Assembly (NCBI GenBank): GCA_043812755.1
Contig: JBDRLV010000022.1
Coordinates: forward strand, 1-17,378
Source of the DNA: JBDRLV01 sp043812755
Lineage (GTDB): Bacteria; Patescibacteriota; Patescibacteriia; UBA9934; GWF2-40-263
DNA length: 17,378 bases
Direction of reading: 5' to 3'
Both the position numbers and the translations under genes were made by a program. Below the pieces are notes generated by a model. The model was not told where the DNA came from. It made no database searches and worked only from the letters and a program-made list of their open reading frames with translations. Positions 8,715-15,621 of this stretch are shown in pieces. Positions within the stretch are counted from its first letter, which is position 1; each line of letters starts with the position of its first letter.

Positions 8715-10010
8715 TCATTCATTAATCCATTTCTCTGATTGCCTAACCAATAAATCAGGAGCCATTAATGGCTCAGCCATTAAATCCTTTGAAACACGTT
8801 CCATTCGTGCACTTTGCGAGCCTTTTACCAAAATAATATCACCCTGATGAATCTCACTATCCAAATATCGCCCAGCATCAGTACTATCTGCAAAATGGAC
8901 ACAGTGCATTTCATCCATTCCTGCTTCAAATGCGCCACGGCGGATATCAAGCGCCGGCTCTCCTACTGTTACCAATAAATCTACTCCTGCCTCAACAACC
9001 TTATGCCCAAGCGCAATATGCTCACTTCGAGAATATTGCCCAAGTTCTGCCATAAAACCGAGCGCTGCAATGCGCTTTTCATTATCCACTAAATGGAATT
9101 CATGCAAAACATCAAGTGCAAAGTACATAGAAGCAGGTGCTGCATTATATGAATCGTCCAGGATCAGTGAGCCTTTAATTCCAGGAATAGGACGCATTCT
9201 GCCAGCTTGCGGTTCAAAAGATTTCAAGCCTTCCAGCACCTCCTCAATGGTCATGCCCATGTGTAGCCCTACTGCAATAGCTGCTGTTGCGCTATAAACA
9301 CTACTTCTGCCTAAGTGATTTGGTAATTCCACTGTTGTAGTTTGATTTTGTTCTGACAAATGAACATTAAAAATCACTTTACAAAACTGCTCACCTGGTT
9401 GAAATGAAAAATCCTCTTTTGTTTGAATTTGATAATTTTCTGCTCGATAATGTGCTGAATCTTTAAAGCCATATGTTCCAACAGCACCTCGCGCACGACC
9501 AACATGCTCCATGACTCTTTGATCATCAATGTTTAAAACAGTAAATCCTTGTGGTTTTGTTTTATCAATAATCGATGCTTTTTCTTCTGCCAATTCCTCA
9601 ATTGATCCAAAATGCTCTGCATGCACTGGAGAAATCGCAGTTACAACTGATACATCAGGCTCAGCAATATCACATAAAAAACCAATGTCTCCTGGCTTGT
9701 CAGCACCATACTCTAGAACAAAAACCTTTGGAAAATCCTCTGCGGAAATTTTTTTAAATAGTATCCTAAGCCAGCCAATTGCAGATTTACCTGGTGATTT
9801 CTCATCAAGTATTGTTAATGGCACTCCAAATTCATTATTGTAATTGTCTTTTGGACTACGAACACTGTATTTTTTACTTAAAACCGCAGCAATTGCATTA
9901 CGAGTTGAGGTTTTTCCTACTGAACCAGTAACAGCAATAATAATTGGCTTGTTCTTTTCAAGCAACTTTTTTGCTTTTTGAATTAGTAAGTTTTGGATAA
10001 AATTTTTCAT
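8715..10010 (-). CDS. murF: MurF-like ligase (UDP-MurNAc-tripeptide:D-Ala-D-Ala ligase) lacking the N-terminal domain
   Basis: Mur ligases add amino acids to the peptidoglycan precursor in the cytoplasm with ATP; MurF joins D-Ala-D-Ala. Seen here: the ATP-binding P-loop GSVGKT at residues 29-34, NNEFGVPLTIL at 58-68 as in MurF, the DDSYNAAP motif at 285-292 (MurF proteins have DSYNANP), and VKGSQSARME from 395 in the C-terminal domain. In well-studied MurF the P-loop comes after about 100 residues of a UDP-substrate-binding domain; here only a short amphipathic helix precedes it, so the 431-residue protein has the central and C-terminal domains only. The ATG start (10008-10010) has no Shine-Dalgarno and no upstream extension is evident. 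It follows the penicillin-binding protein gene on the same strand, separated by an AT-rich palindromic element. Alternative: another member of the Mur ligase family with a different substrate. Confidence 0.85.
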   Translation of the reverse strand: MKNFIQNLLIQKAKKLLEKNKPIIIAVTGSVGKTSTRNAIAAVLSKKYSVRSPKDNYNNEFGVPLTILDEKSPGKSAIGWLRILFKKISAEDFPKVFVLEYGADKPGDIGFLCDIAEPDVSVVTAISPVHAEHFGSIEELAEEKASIIDKTKPQGFTVLNIDDQRVMEHVGRARGAVGTYGFKDSAHYRAENYQIQTKEDFSFQPGEQFCKVIFNVHLSEQNQTTTVELPNHLGRSSVYSATAAIAVGLHMGMTIEEVLEGLKSFEPQAGRMRPIPGIKGSLILDDSYNAAPASMYFALDVLHEFHLVDNEKRIAALGFMAELGQYSRSEHIALGHKVVEAGVDLLVTVGEPALDIRRGAFEAGMDEMHCVHFADSTDAGRYLDSEIHQGDIILVKGSQSARMERVSKDLMAEPLMAPDLLVRQSEKWINE

Positions 10011-10044
10011 ATTTGTTGATTACATGGGAAAAGAAATAGATCAA

Positions 10045-10169
10045 AAATCCTAAGCACTAAATACTAAATGCTAAACAATATCAAAATACTAATTTCAAAA
10101 TCCAAAACCATGGTTTAAACATTAATATTTTGATATTTGATATTGTTTAGAGTTTAGAAATTAGGATTT
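10045..10169. repeat. AT-rich MITE-like inverted repeat
   Basis: AAATCCTAA (10045-10053) pairs with TTAGGATTT (10161-10169), and CTAAACAATATCAAA (10071-10085) pairs perfectly over 15 bases with 10136-10150. Both arms hold short variants of CTAAATACTAAA-type sequence. No coding capacity. It sits between two genes read in the same direction and could form a long hairpin in their transcript. Confidence 0.75.
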
Positions 10170-10183
10170 AGTATTTCTACATT

Positions 10184-11950
10184 TTACTGATTCCTAGTAG
10201 GTGCCACCTCAAAGTACTGTAGCAAAAATTTCGCAATTTCGCCAAAAAGTGGTGCAGCTGTTGACTCAGCCCACTGCACAGTCCGTGGCCTGTCAATTCG
10301 CACTACCATAACAAATTTCGGATCCTCAACAGGCCCAAAACCTGCAAACGAACCAATAGTAATATTCTCATCATACCCGAGCCCATCTGTTTTTGCTACT
10401 TGAGCAGTCCCTGTTTTACCACCAATATAGTAACCATCAACGCCAGCGCGCTTGCCATGACCATGCTCAATAACTGAAACAAGCATTGCACTTACTAAAT
10501 TTGAAGTTTTTGAATCAATAACTCGCTTAATATCTGTTGGAGATGTTTTTTCAATTTTTCCATCTGGATAGCGAATTTCATCAATTATGTATGGTTTTTT
10601 AAGAACCCCGCCATTTGCAATTGCGCTATATGCATTAGCTATTTGTAAAGGAGTAACAGTAATGCCTTGTCCAAAAGACGCAGTGGCTGCATAAATTTCA
10701 GAGGCCTCTTCAAGCGATGAGATATTGCCTTGTGACTCTGTTTCAAGCATAATGCCTGTTTTTTGCCCAAACCCAAAATCTTTTATGTAATTACTAAACT
10801 TCCGCGGGGTTGTTTCACGCATTGCAAAAATCATTCCAGTGTTTAGCGATTCCTCAAGAGCTTGCGTCATGGTTTTGATTCCATGAGCCAATTCATCTGA
10901 ATTATTTATTGTGTACTTTCCGATTGTCACAGAACCAGTGTCTTCATAAGTTGTAGCTGGAGAAATCGCACCTGAATCAATTCCAGCAGAAATTGTCATT
11001 GTTTTAAAAATAGATCCAGGCTCATAAGCTGCAAAAATTGCTGGATTGTTGAATGCATTAATGCTTTCAACTTCACCATATCTATTTGGATTAAAATCTG
11101 GTTCACCACACATTGCCAACACCTTGCCAGTATTTGGTTCTAAAATCACAACGCTGCCACCATCTGCTTGATGAGTAAGTACAGCCTCGTGCAACTTTGA
11201 ACACGCAACATACTGAATTGTTTTATCAATTGTTAAAACAATATCAACGCCATTAACGGCTGGTTCGATTGATCTTTGCCCAATCGCAATAATCCGGCCA
11301 GCAATATCTTTTTCTGAACTTATACTTCCAGGAGTCCCTGCAAGCAACTCATTCATATAACCCTCAATGCCATATTTGCCTGAAACATACCCTTGTTCAT
11401 TAGCACCCATAAAACCTATGACATGCCCACCAATCTCTTGCTCAGGGTAATATCTAGATGGCTCTCGCACATACCAAATCCCAGGCAACTCAAGCGCAAG
11501 TATTTTTTCAAGAGTTTCATCATCAACTTGTTTTTTTACAGGCTCATATGGATCTTCATGATCTGAAAAACGCTGAGCTAAATTCTCAACTTCTGGAACA
11601 GAAAGCTCTAGAACATCTCCTAATTTTGAAGCTGTATAATCAGCATCTTTTATGTTTCGCGGATCAGCATATACAAAAGCAAGTTGCTGATTAACTGCAA
11701 CAGGGATCAATTTATTATCCTTAAGATCCTGAATGTAAATACTGCCTCGTTCTGGAACTAACTCTTTAAACATTTCATGCTGTCCGCTTGCCAACGATTT
11801 GTAAAATCCATGATTAATAACCTGAATATAAAACAAACGTACAACTACCAGAAGTACGAAAATAAAACACAAATACCAAAACACTTTAGAGCGCAACTCT
11901 CTCCGCACGCCACTTGAAGCATTTCTTTGTGTGGTCTTTTGCCACACCAT
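10184..11950 (-). CDS. Class B penicillin-binding protein (FtsI/PBP2-type peptidoglycan transpeptidase)
   Basis: Cross-links peptidoglycan stem peptides outside the membrane. The 588-residue protein has a short basic cytoplasmic tail, one membrane helix at about residues 24-43, then a dimerisation/pedestal domain beginning VPERGSIY, as in this family. The three transpeptidase motifs are present and in order: SIFK at 313-316 (catalytic Ser313, Lys316, within YEPGS), SLN at 368-370, and KTG at 512-514 (GGKTGTAQVA). Length and lack of a glycosyltransferase domain fit class B. No C-terminal PASTA domain is seen. The gene begins 6 bases after the stop of the upstream DUF4178-like gene, so the two are almost certainly co-transcribed. 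Whether it serves division (FtsI) or elongation (PBP2) cannot be settled from sequence here; the motif layout and size lean to FtsI/SpoVD-like. Confidence 0.93.
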   Translation of the reverse strand: MVWQKTTQRNASSGVRRELRSKVFWYLCFIFVLLVVVRLFYIQVINHGFYKSLASGQHEMFKELVPERGSIYIQDLKDNKLIPVAVNQQLAFVYADPRNIKDADYTASKLGDVLELSVPEVENLAQRFSDHEDPYEPVKKQVDDETLEKILALELPGIWYVREPSRYYPEQEIGGHVIGFMGANEQGYVSGKYGIEGYMNELLAGTPGSISSEKDIAGRIIAIGQRSIEPAVNGVDIVLTIDKTIQYVACSKLHEAVLTHQADGGSVVILEPNTGKVLAMCGEPDFNPNRYGEVESINAFNNPAIFAAYEPGSIFKTMTISAGIDSGAISPATTYEDTGSVTIGKYTINNSDELAHGIKTMTQALEESLNTGMIFAMRETTPRKFSNYIKDFGFGQKTGIMLETESQGNISSLEEASEIYAATASFGQGITVTPLQIANAYSAIANGGVLKKPYIIDEIRYPDGKIEKTSPTDIKRVIDSKTSNLVSAMLVSVIEHGHGKRAGVDGYYIGGKTGTAQVAKTDGLGYDENITIGSFAGFGPVEDPKFVMVVRIDRPRTVQWAESTAAPLFGEIAKFLLQYFEVAPTRNQ

Positions 11951-11956
11951 GCAAAT

Positions 11957-12406
11957 TTATTCAATTAATGAAATTTCATCCTCAATAATAACTGTGCCAA
12001 CATAAGCCTGGCTTTCACCAGTATTCTCATTGGTCACAAGACGCACAACTCCGCCCTCAGCTGACTCATAGTCTGAAAATGAAACACGATCCTCTTCCTC
12101 AGCGTTAAGTTCTCCATCAACATAAGTTACAACGCCTGTATCTTCATAACTAAATTCGTGTTCTTTGCCTTGGTAAAGCACAGTTGTACCGTCTGGCTCC
12201 ATTTCTTCGTCAATTGAAGTAAATATAATCAATTCTTCATCTGTTGGTGCTATTGCTAACAAACGTTCATCACCGCTATATAACCAATGAAGCACATCGC
12301 CACTATCAAGAGTTATTCTTGAAGTGCCAGTATACGAGAATGGAGTATTTGAGATGTTTAGTTCAGCTCCAGGCTGAACAGATGTAATTAATTCATTGAT
12401 ATCCAT
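11957..12406 (-). CDS. Small acidic protein, DUF4178-like
   Basis: This 149-residue protein is strongly acidic, has no signal peptide or membrane segment and no cysteine. The pattern in its first two thirds (GTSRITLDSGDVLHWLY, then ERLLAIAP, then LYQGKEHEFSYEDTG) resembles DUF4178, a beta-rich family of unknown function; this is by memory of the family's pattern, not a search. It is the first gene of the cluster, transcribed from a promoter at 12428-12456 and ending 6 bases before the penicillin-binding protein start, so it may be translated coupled to it. The position suggests, but does not show, a link to envelope growth. ATG 12404-12406 has no Shine-Dalgarno. Confidence 0.7.
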   Translation of the reverse strand: MDINELITSVQPGAELNISNTPFSYTGTSRITLDSGDVLHWLYSGDERLLAIAPTDEELIIFTSIDEEMEPDGTTVLYQGKEHEFSYEDTGVVTYVDGELNAEEEDRVSFSDYESAEGGVVRLVTNENTGESQAYVGTVIIEDEISLIE

Positions 12407-12427
12407 ATGATTTTTAATATCGTGTTG

Positions 12428-12456
12428 ATTATACGATGAACTGAAACGCTTGACAA
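12428..12456 (-). promoter_or_regulatory. Sigma-70-type promoter for the DUF4178-PBP cluster
   Basis: On the - strand, TTGTCA (12456-12451), a 17-base spacer and a perfect TATAAT (12433-12428). The start codon lies 22 bases after the -10 box. The -35 box overlaps by five bases with that of the opposite promoter. ATCGT (12419-12423) and ACGAT (12433-12437) form a short inverted repeat around the expected start site, a possible but weak operator. Confidence 0.75.
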
Positions 12457-12478
12457 TGCCCTGTCCACATGTTAGAAT
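12450..12478 (+). promoter_or_regulatory. Sigma-70-type promoter for the 333-residue gene
   Basis: Perfect TTGACA (12450-12455), 17-base spacer, TAGAAT (12473-12478). The leader to the ATG at 12527 would be about 40 bases. Confidence 0.8.
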
Positions 12479-12512
12479 CCTGCCTTATAGTTCTTTAAAT
12501 AACAACAACCTT

Positions 12513-12519
12513 GGGAGGG
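12513..12519 (+). promoter_or_regulatory. Strong Shine-Dalgarno of the 333-residue gene
   Basis: GGGAGGG lies 7 bases before the ATG at 12527 and fixes this start. Such a sequence is absent from the neighbouring - strand genes. Confidence 0.85.
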
Positions 12520-12526
12520 TAAAAAA

Positions 12527-13528
12527 ATGAAGAAAATCATTGTAATTCGAGAGCCCAGACTTGCCCACGCTCTAGCGCTTGCCATTGCTCAAAAAACACA
12601 TGATGCCGAATCTGTTGATGTATCTGAGTTCGTTATTTTCGAAGATGATGAAAACATTCCTGCTGACCCAAAACCAATCGACATGCGCAATTTGCCTCAT
12701 GAAGGCAATGTTGTAGAGGCCATGGCAATTGAACTTGGCGTTGCAGACGAATACTACGGTCTGCTTGGTGCAGTTCAAGAAGAAATCGAAAACCGCAAAT
12801 ACAGACGTGCCAAAAGAAGCTTTGGGTGGGCAGCATCCTACATGTATGGTGTTGAAAGTGACCGCATGGAAGTTTTGCGCACACTGGTGGGAGTTGCTCA
12901 CAAACTCATCTGGTTCTATTGCGGAGATGGTGATTGGGACAATACACGCAAAGGCCTTGTGTTTGAGGCCGAGTTTCCTGAATACGCACAAAGCGAACGC
13001 GCTCCTTGGACACTTGACGGTTGCGCAAAAATGGATTTTTTCCGTGGCGTTTCCATAGATGAAATCTGGAGATATGTTGAGCGCGAGCGAAAATGGTTTG
13101 AAAAAATCACAAAAGCCATGGTTGATGTACGAACTCGCCTTGGTGATTCTGACCTAACCCAAGAAATCATTGAAGGTAAGTATGCAGATTACAGGATCAT
13201 GTACCTTGTGGTTCAAACGCACTTTGATGTTTCTGCTACGTTTGAACTTTTTGAACCAGACCTGATTGTTGCGCACAGCCCAAGCGCTCAGTGCACAGGT
13301 ATCTTCACTCATCATACTCTTGATCTACATGCTGCAATGGAATCAATCCATTCTCGGCTTGAAGAGCTTGAGCCTGGATGCTGGGCGCTTGTTGACAACC
13401 CTGATGGCGCAACACCACGGGAAGTAACTGGCACGCTTTCGCGTAGAGCAAACAAAATCAGCGTAATTGGCGCTGAAAAAGACAAAATGTTTGGAGTGAT
13501 CCGTAAGGTCGCTGCAGACGAAGACTAG
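12527..13528 (+). CDS. Unrecognised soluble 333-aa protein
   Basis: I do not recognise the family. The protein has no signal peptide or membrane segment. It begins MKKIIVIREPRLAHALALAIA, a possible strand-turn-helix, then an acidic segment (about 35-50). The middle is rich in aromatic and charged residues: YMYGVESDRMEVLRT near 105-120, WFYCGDGDWDNT near 128-139, and a long charged helix around 175-200 (RYVERERKWFEKI). The C-terminal part has PDLIVAHSPSAQCTG and two nearby histidines (FTHHTLDLHAA). The overall run of an Asp/Gly-rich motif, a charged helix and an H-rich C-terminal strand faintly recalls DHH-type phosphoesterases, but no DHH motif is present, so I make no functional call. It is a single-gene unit: consensus promoter, strong Shine-Dalgarno and its own terminator, on the strand opposite its neighbours. 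The codons look more GC-rich than those of neighbouring genes, which with the strong signals suggests good expression (inferred). Confidence 0.88.
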   Translation: MKKIIVIREPRLAHALALAIAQKTHDAESVDVSEFVIFEDDENIPADPKPIDMRNLPHEGNVVEAMAIELGVADEYYGLLGAVQEEIENRKYRRAKRSFGWAASYMYGVESDRMEVLRTLVGVAHKLIWFYCGDGDWDNTRKGLVFEAEFPEYAQSERAPWTLDGCAKMDFFRGVSIDEIWRYVERERKWFEKITKAMVDVRTRLGDSDLTQEIIEGKYADYRIMYLVVQTHFDVSATFELFEPDLIVAHSPSAQCTGIFTHHTLDLHAAMESIHSRLEELEPGCWALVDNPDGATPREVTGTLSRRANKISVIGAEKDKMFGVIRKVAADED

Positions 13529-13542
13529 ATCTTTCTACACTC

Positions 13543-13569
13543 AGCTGGTGCTTATGCATCAGCTTTTTT
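13543..13569 (+). terminator. Terminator of the 333-residue gene
   Basis: AGCTGGTGC (13543-13551) pairs with GCATCAGCT (13556-13564; one G-T wobble) around TTAT and runs into six T. Confidence 0.85.
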
Positions 13570-13579
13570 GTTTGGAAGA

Positions 13580-13616
13580 CACTGATTGCGCTGATTTAAG
13601 CACTGATAACGCTGAT
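13580..13616. repeat. Short tandem repeat, 21-base period
   Basis: CACTGATTGCGCTGAT (13580-13595) is repeated as CACTGATAACGCTGAT (13601-13616), two of 16 bases differing. Similar CACTGATTxCxCTGAT strings are common intergenic repeats in unrelated bacteria. Confidence 0.55.
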
Positions 13617-13617
13617 C

Positions 13618-13711
13618 TGTCATTCTGAGGAGCACAGCGACGAAGAATCTCATTACATGAACAGTGGGATCCTTCGGTCGCCAACTGCTTACAAGCTTCC
13701 TCAGGATGACA
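13618..13711. repeat. 94-bp palindromic MITE/REP-like element
   Basis: TGTCATTCTGAGGA (13618-13631) and TCCTCAGGATGACA (13698-13711) are 14-base inverted ends with one mismatch. The halves themselves contain related inner motifs, GAAGAATCTC (from 13642) and GGGATCCTTC (to about 13675). The element touches the TAA stop (13713-13715) of the methyltransferase gene. Confidence 0.75.
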
Positions 13712-13712
13712 A

Positions 13713-14216
13713 TTAAAAAATATACAAATACACATCCTGCTCAGCCTCTTTTGTATCAACCTGCACAGGCTCCCAATCTGGAATTGGCCATACATAGCTT
13801 GCAACCCGAGCCCCCTGCTTTAATTCCTTTTCAAATTTCGGACGAATGTCTCGATAAAAATCTGGCATAACAAACATATACACAGCATCTGCTTCTGATA
13901 AATTGCGCGACATTGCATTTCCAAATTTGATACTAACATTCTTGTATCCACCAACCACTTTCCGAATCATTGCAACCATATACTGCAACAGCGACAACTC
14001 AACACCAACAGCATTCACCCCATATTTTTTTGCTAAATAAAAACAAAGCCTACCATCTCCGCATCCAAGCTCATAAACTATTTCTCCTTGTTTCAAATCA
14101 AGAAGCCTCCCAATCCGCTCAAAATCACGCTTTCTAGTTGGAATCCAAGGAGCACCTGATGCAGCAGCATAAGCTAAAGAAAATAAAAAAACACCTACAA
14201 TAATTTTCCAAACCAT
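13713..14216 (-). CDS. Membrane-anchored class I SAM-dependent methyltransferase
   Basis: The 167-residue protein starts with a hydrophobic segment (about residues 4-19) that looks like a membrane anchor, then GAPWIPTRKRD, which I recall as a common lead-in to small methyltransferases of this type. The SAM-binding motif I, ELGCGDG, is at 49-55, followed by an acidic residue at the end of strand 2 (VGVELS), as expected for binding the SAM ribose. AVYMFVMP near 132-139 takes the place of the motif IV region, and the C-terminus (ASYVWPIPDW then DVYLYIF) fits the last strands of the fold. The substrate is unknown; protein lysine and small-molecule methylation are both possible. Its start lies 8 bases after the stop of the glycosylase-like gene, so the two form an operon. 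No Shine-Dalgarno. A palindromic element abuts the stop codon. Confidence 0.85.
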   Translation of the reverse strand: MVWKIIVGVFLFSLAYAAASGAPWIPTRKRDFERIGRLLDLKQGEIVYELGCGDGRLCFYLAKKYGVNAVGVELSLLQYMVAMIRKVVGGYKNVSIKFGNAMSRNLSEADAVYMFVMPDFYRDIRPKFEKELKQGARVASYVWPIPDWEPVQVDTKEAEQDVYLYIF

Positions 14217-14224
14217 AAATTTTG

Positions 14225-15205
14225 TTATAAACGAATTTCTTTTTCAAGCCAAGGTATATGTTCGTGCTTCCGCTTCCACCACAAGTCTTCCCAAATATAA
14301 TGTACAGCTAATTGCTTATACTTTCCGTATTTTTCAAAATGTTTGAGCAATCTCTTAACTGACACTGATTTTTCTGGATCACAATTGAAAAAGAGTTTGG
14401 AATAAATCTTTTGCTCCCAAGGTGAAACATGATTAAAAAAATCCCAATGATGAAAAATATCAAAAAGTAAATACCATACAGTTGCAGGACCGATTCCATA
14501 TAGCTTTAATAACTCTGCTGTTTGGGTTTCTCTGTCTTTTTCACGCAACTTATACTCATCAATCAAACCCTTTGCAAAATGATTATCTATCTTCTTGATT
14601 GTTTTTGCTCGATAACCAACTTTCAATTTTCTCAAGTCGTTCTCACTGACTTTTTGTAATGCACAAGGCGACCAAAAGCACCATAATTTTTTTCCATCAA
14701 ATTCAACTTGTTTGCCGTAATTTTCCAACAACACCTGAAACATTTGCACAGATCGCCTCACGGTTGCATTTTGCAAAAGCACTCCGATAATCAAATACTC
14801 GTATAAAGAGCTTGGATGACCAGGCCGCATTCCGCGCCATTTTTTCAAAATAAGAGCTAGGAATTTATCGTTTTTGAACGATTGATAAAAGTCTGTCAGA
14901 TCAAGCTCTAAATTAAAAAGATACTTGATTTCATCAACTAGAGAGTCTACAAAATTTTCTGAAAGTTTTTTGTTAGAAAAAATCTTTATCTCAAGCCCAG
15001 GCTTAGTAACTGTACCCTTATTTATAAATTTAATTCCAAGTGGCACTCCATTCCAATTCCAAGTTTGCCAACGAATTCCTGGCTCCCAATAATTATCACC
15101 AGAAGTAAAGTGATCTGGCTTATGAAAAGTCGGATCAAAAGCAAATGGTTTTGTTGGTTTGATCTTGACTGTTTTCTTGAGTTTTAGCTTAAGAGGTTTT
15201 TTCAT
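14225..15205 (-). CDS. HhH-GPD superfamily DNA glycosylase-like protein (AlkA/OGG1 type)
   Basis: Proteins of this family cut damaged bases from DNA in base-excision repair. The 326-residue protein has a lysine-rich first 20 residues, an N-terminal domain resembling that of AlkA/OGG1, a helical segment with LLQNATVRRSVQMF around 143-156 (the family's conserved Gln region), and the helix-hairpin-helix LYGIGPAT with G237-I238-G239. After the hairpin, AlkA and OGG1 carry the catalytic Asp about 24 residues past the first Gly of the hairpin. By my hand count that position is Ser261 here, in HVSPWEQK, with Glu264 three residues on; OGG1's catalytic Lys position is Ala. The protein may use another residue, or may bind without cutting. 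It is the first gene of a two-gene operon with the methyltransferase. ATG start, no Shine-Dalgarno. Confidence 0.8.
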   Translation of the reverse strand: MKKPLKLKLKKTVKIKPTKPFAFDPTFHKPDHFTSGDNYWEPGIRWQTWNWNGVPLGIKFINKGTVTKPGLEIKIFSNKKLSENFVDSLVDEIKYLFNLELDLTDFYQSFKNDKFLALILKKWRGMRPGHPSSLYEYLIIGVLLQNATVRRSVQMFQVLLENYGKQVEFDGKKLWCFWSPCALQKVSENDLRKLKVGYRAKTIKKIDNHFAKGLIDEYKLREKDRETQTAELLKLYGIGPATVWYLLFDIFHHWDFFNHVSPWEQKIYSKLFFNCDPEKSVSVKRLLKHFEKYGKYKQLAVHYIWEDLWWKRKHEHIPWLEKEIRL

Positions 15206-15220
15206 TTTGATTGAAATTAC

Positions 15221-15248
15221 TTGACAAAATTAACAAAACTGTTAGGAT
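15221..15248 (+). promoter_or_regulatory. Promoter of the 106-residue gene
   Basis: Perfect TTGACA (15221-15226), 16-base spacer and TAGGAT (15243-15248; weak -10). It lies in the 68-base gap between divergent genes. Here the - strand has no matching -10, unlike the pair near 12450. Confidence 0.6.
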
Positions 15249-15263
15249 TTAAACACTGAAAAA

Positions 15264-15269
15264 GGAGGG
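15264..15269 (+). promoter_or_regulatory. Strong Shine-Dalgarno of the 106-residue gene
   Basis: GGAGGG within AAAGGAGGG, 4 bases before the ATG at 15274; it decides this start. Confidence 0.8.
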
Positions 15270-15273
15270 CGGA

Positions 15274-15594
15274 ATGATCAAACTAATTCCTATTGCACAC
15301 GCTCATGCTTCCAGATTTGCAAAAAAACTGGATGATCCTGCAATAGCAAGGGAACTCAACAAACTCGGAATCCTTGCTCCTTCTGATACATCGCATGATG
15401 ATGACCCTGATCTGATCAAGAAAGAGCTTCATGTGTACATTCGCACACCCAGCAAATACGGATCGCGAACTAAGTTTCCGTGTGTTATCAAACTGGCATT
15501 GAGCAATCAAAAAGACCCAGTTGAAATTACACAGTGGATCAAACGTTCCCTTGATGGTCATGCAAAAGAAAACCGATCATCTTTGTCCTTTTAA
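15274..15594 (+). CDS. Unrecognised 106-aa protein
   Basis: No family recognised. The protein is soluble, with a His/Ala-rich helical beginning (IAHAHASRFAKKL), an acidic patch (SHDDDPD, about 40-46), a strand-like middle (KELHVYIRTPSKYG) and a C-terminal helix (ITQWIKRSLDG), ending in a polar tail. One cysteine. The coding status is supported by the promoter, the strong Shine-Dalgarno at the right distance and the terminator right after the stop, all of which match the layout of the 333-residue gene. The neighbours on both sides run on the other strand, so context says nothing about function. Confidence 0.8.
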   Translation: MIKLIPIAHAHASRFAKKLDDPAIARELNKLGILAPSDTSHDDDPDLIKKELHVYIRTPSKYGSRTKFPCVIKLALSNQKDPVEITQWIKRSLDGHAKENRSSLSF

Positions 15595-15598
15595 GCAC

Positions 15599-15621
15599 AC
15601 CTGCCAAATGGTAGGTTTTTT
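15599..15621 (+). terminator. Terminator of the 106-residue gene
   Basis: ACCTGCC (15599-15605) pairs with GGTAGGT (15610-15616; one G-T wobble) around AAAT, followed by six T. It overlaps by two bases the stop of the convergent transporter gene. Confidence 0.8.

Noticed and set aside
9529..9843. 104-aa + strand frame within the MurF-like gene
   Set aside because: Antisense shadow of a gene with clear Mur ligase motifs.
12572..12991. 139-aa - strand open frame opposite the 333-residue gene
   Set aside because: The + strand gene has promoter, Shine-Dalgarno and terminator; the antisense frame has none and an unnatural Cys/Phe-rich composition.
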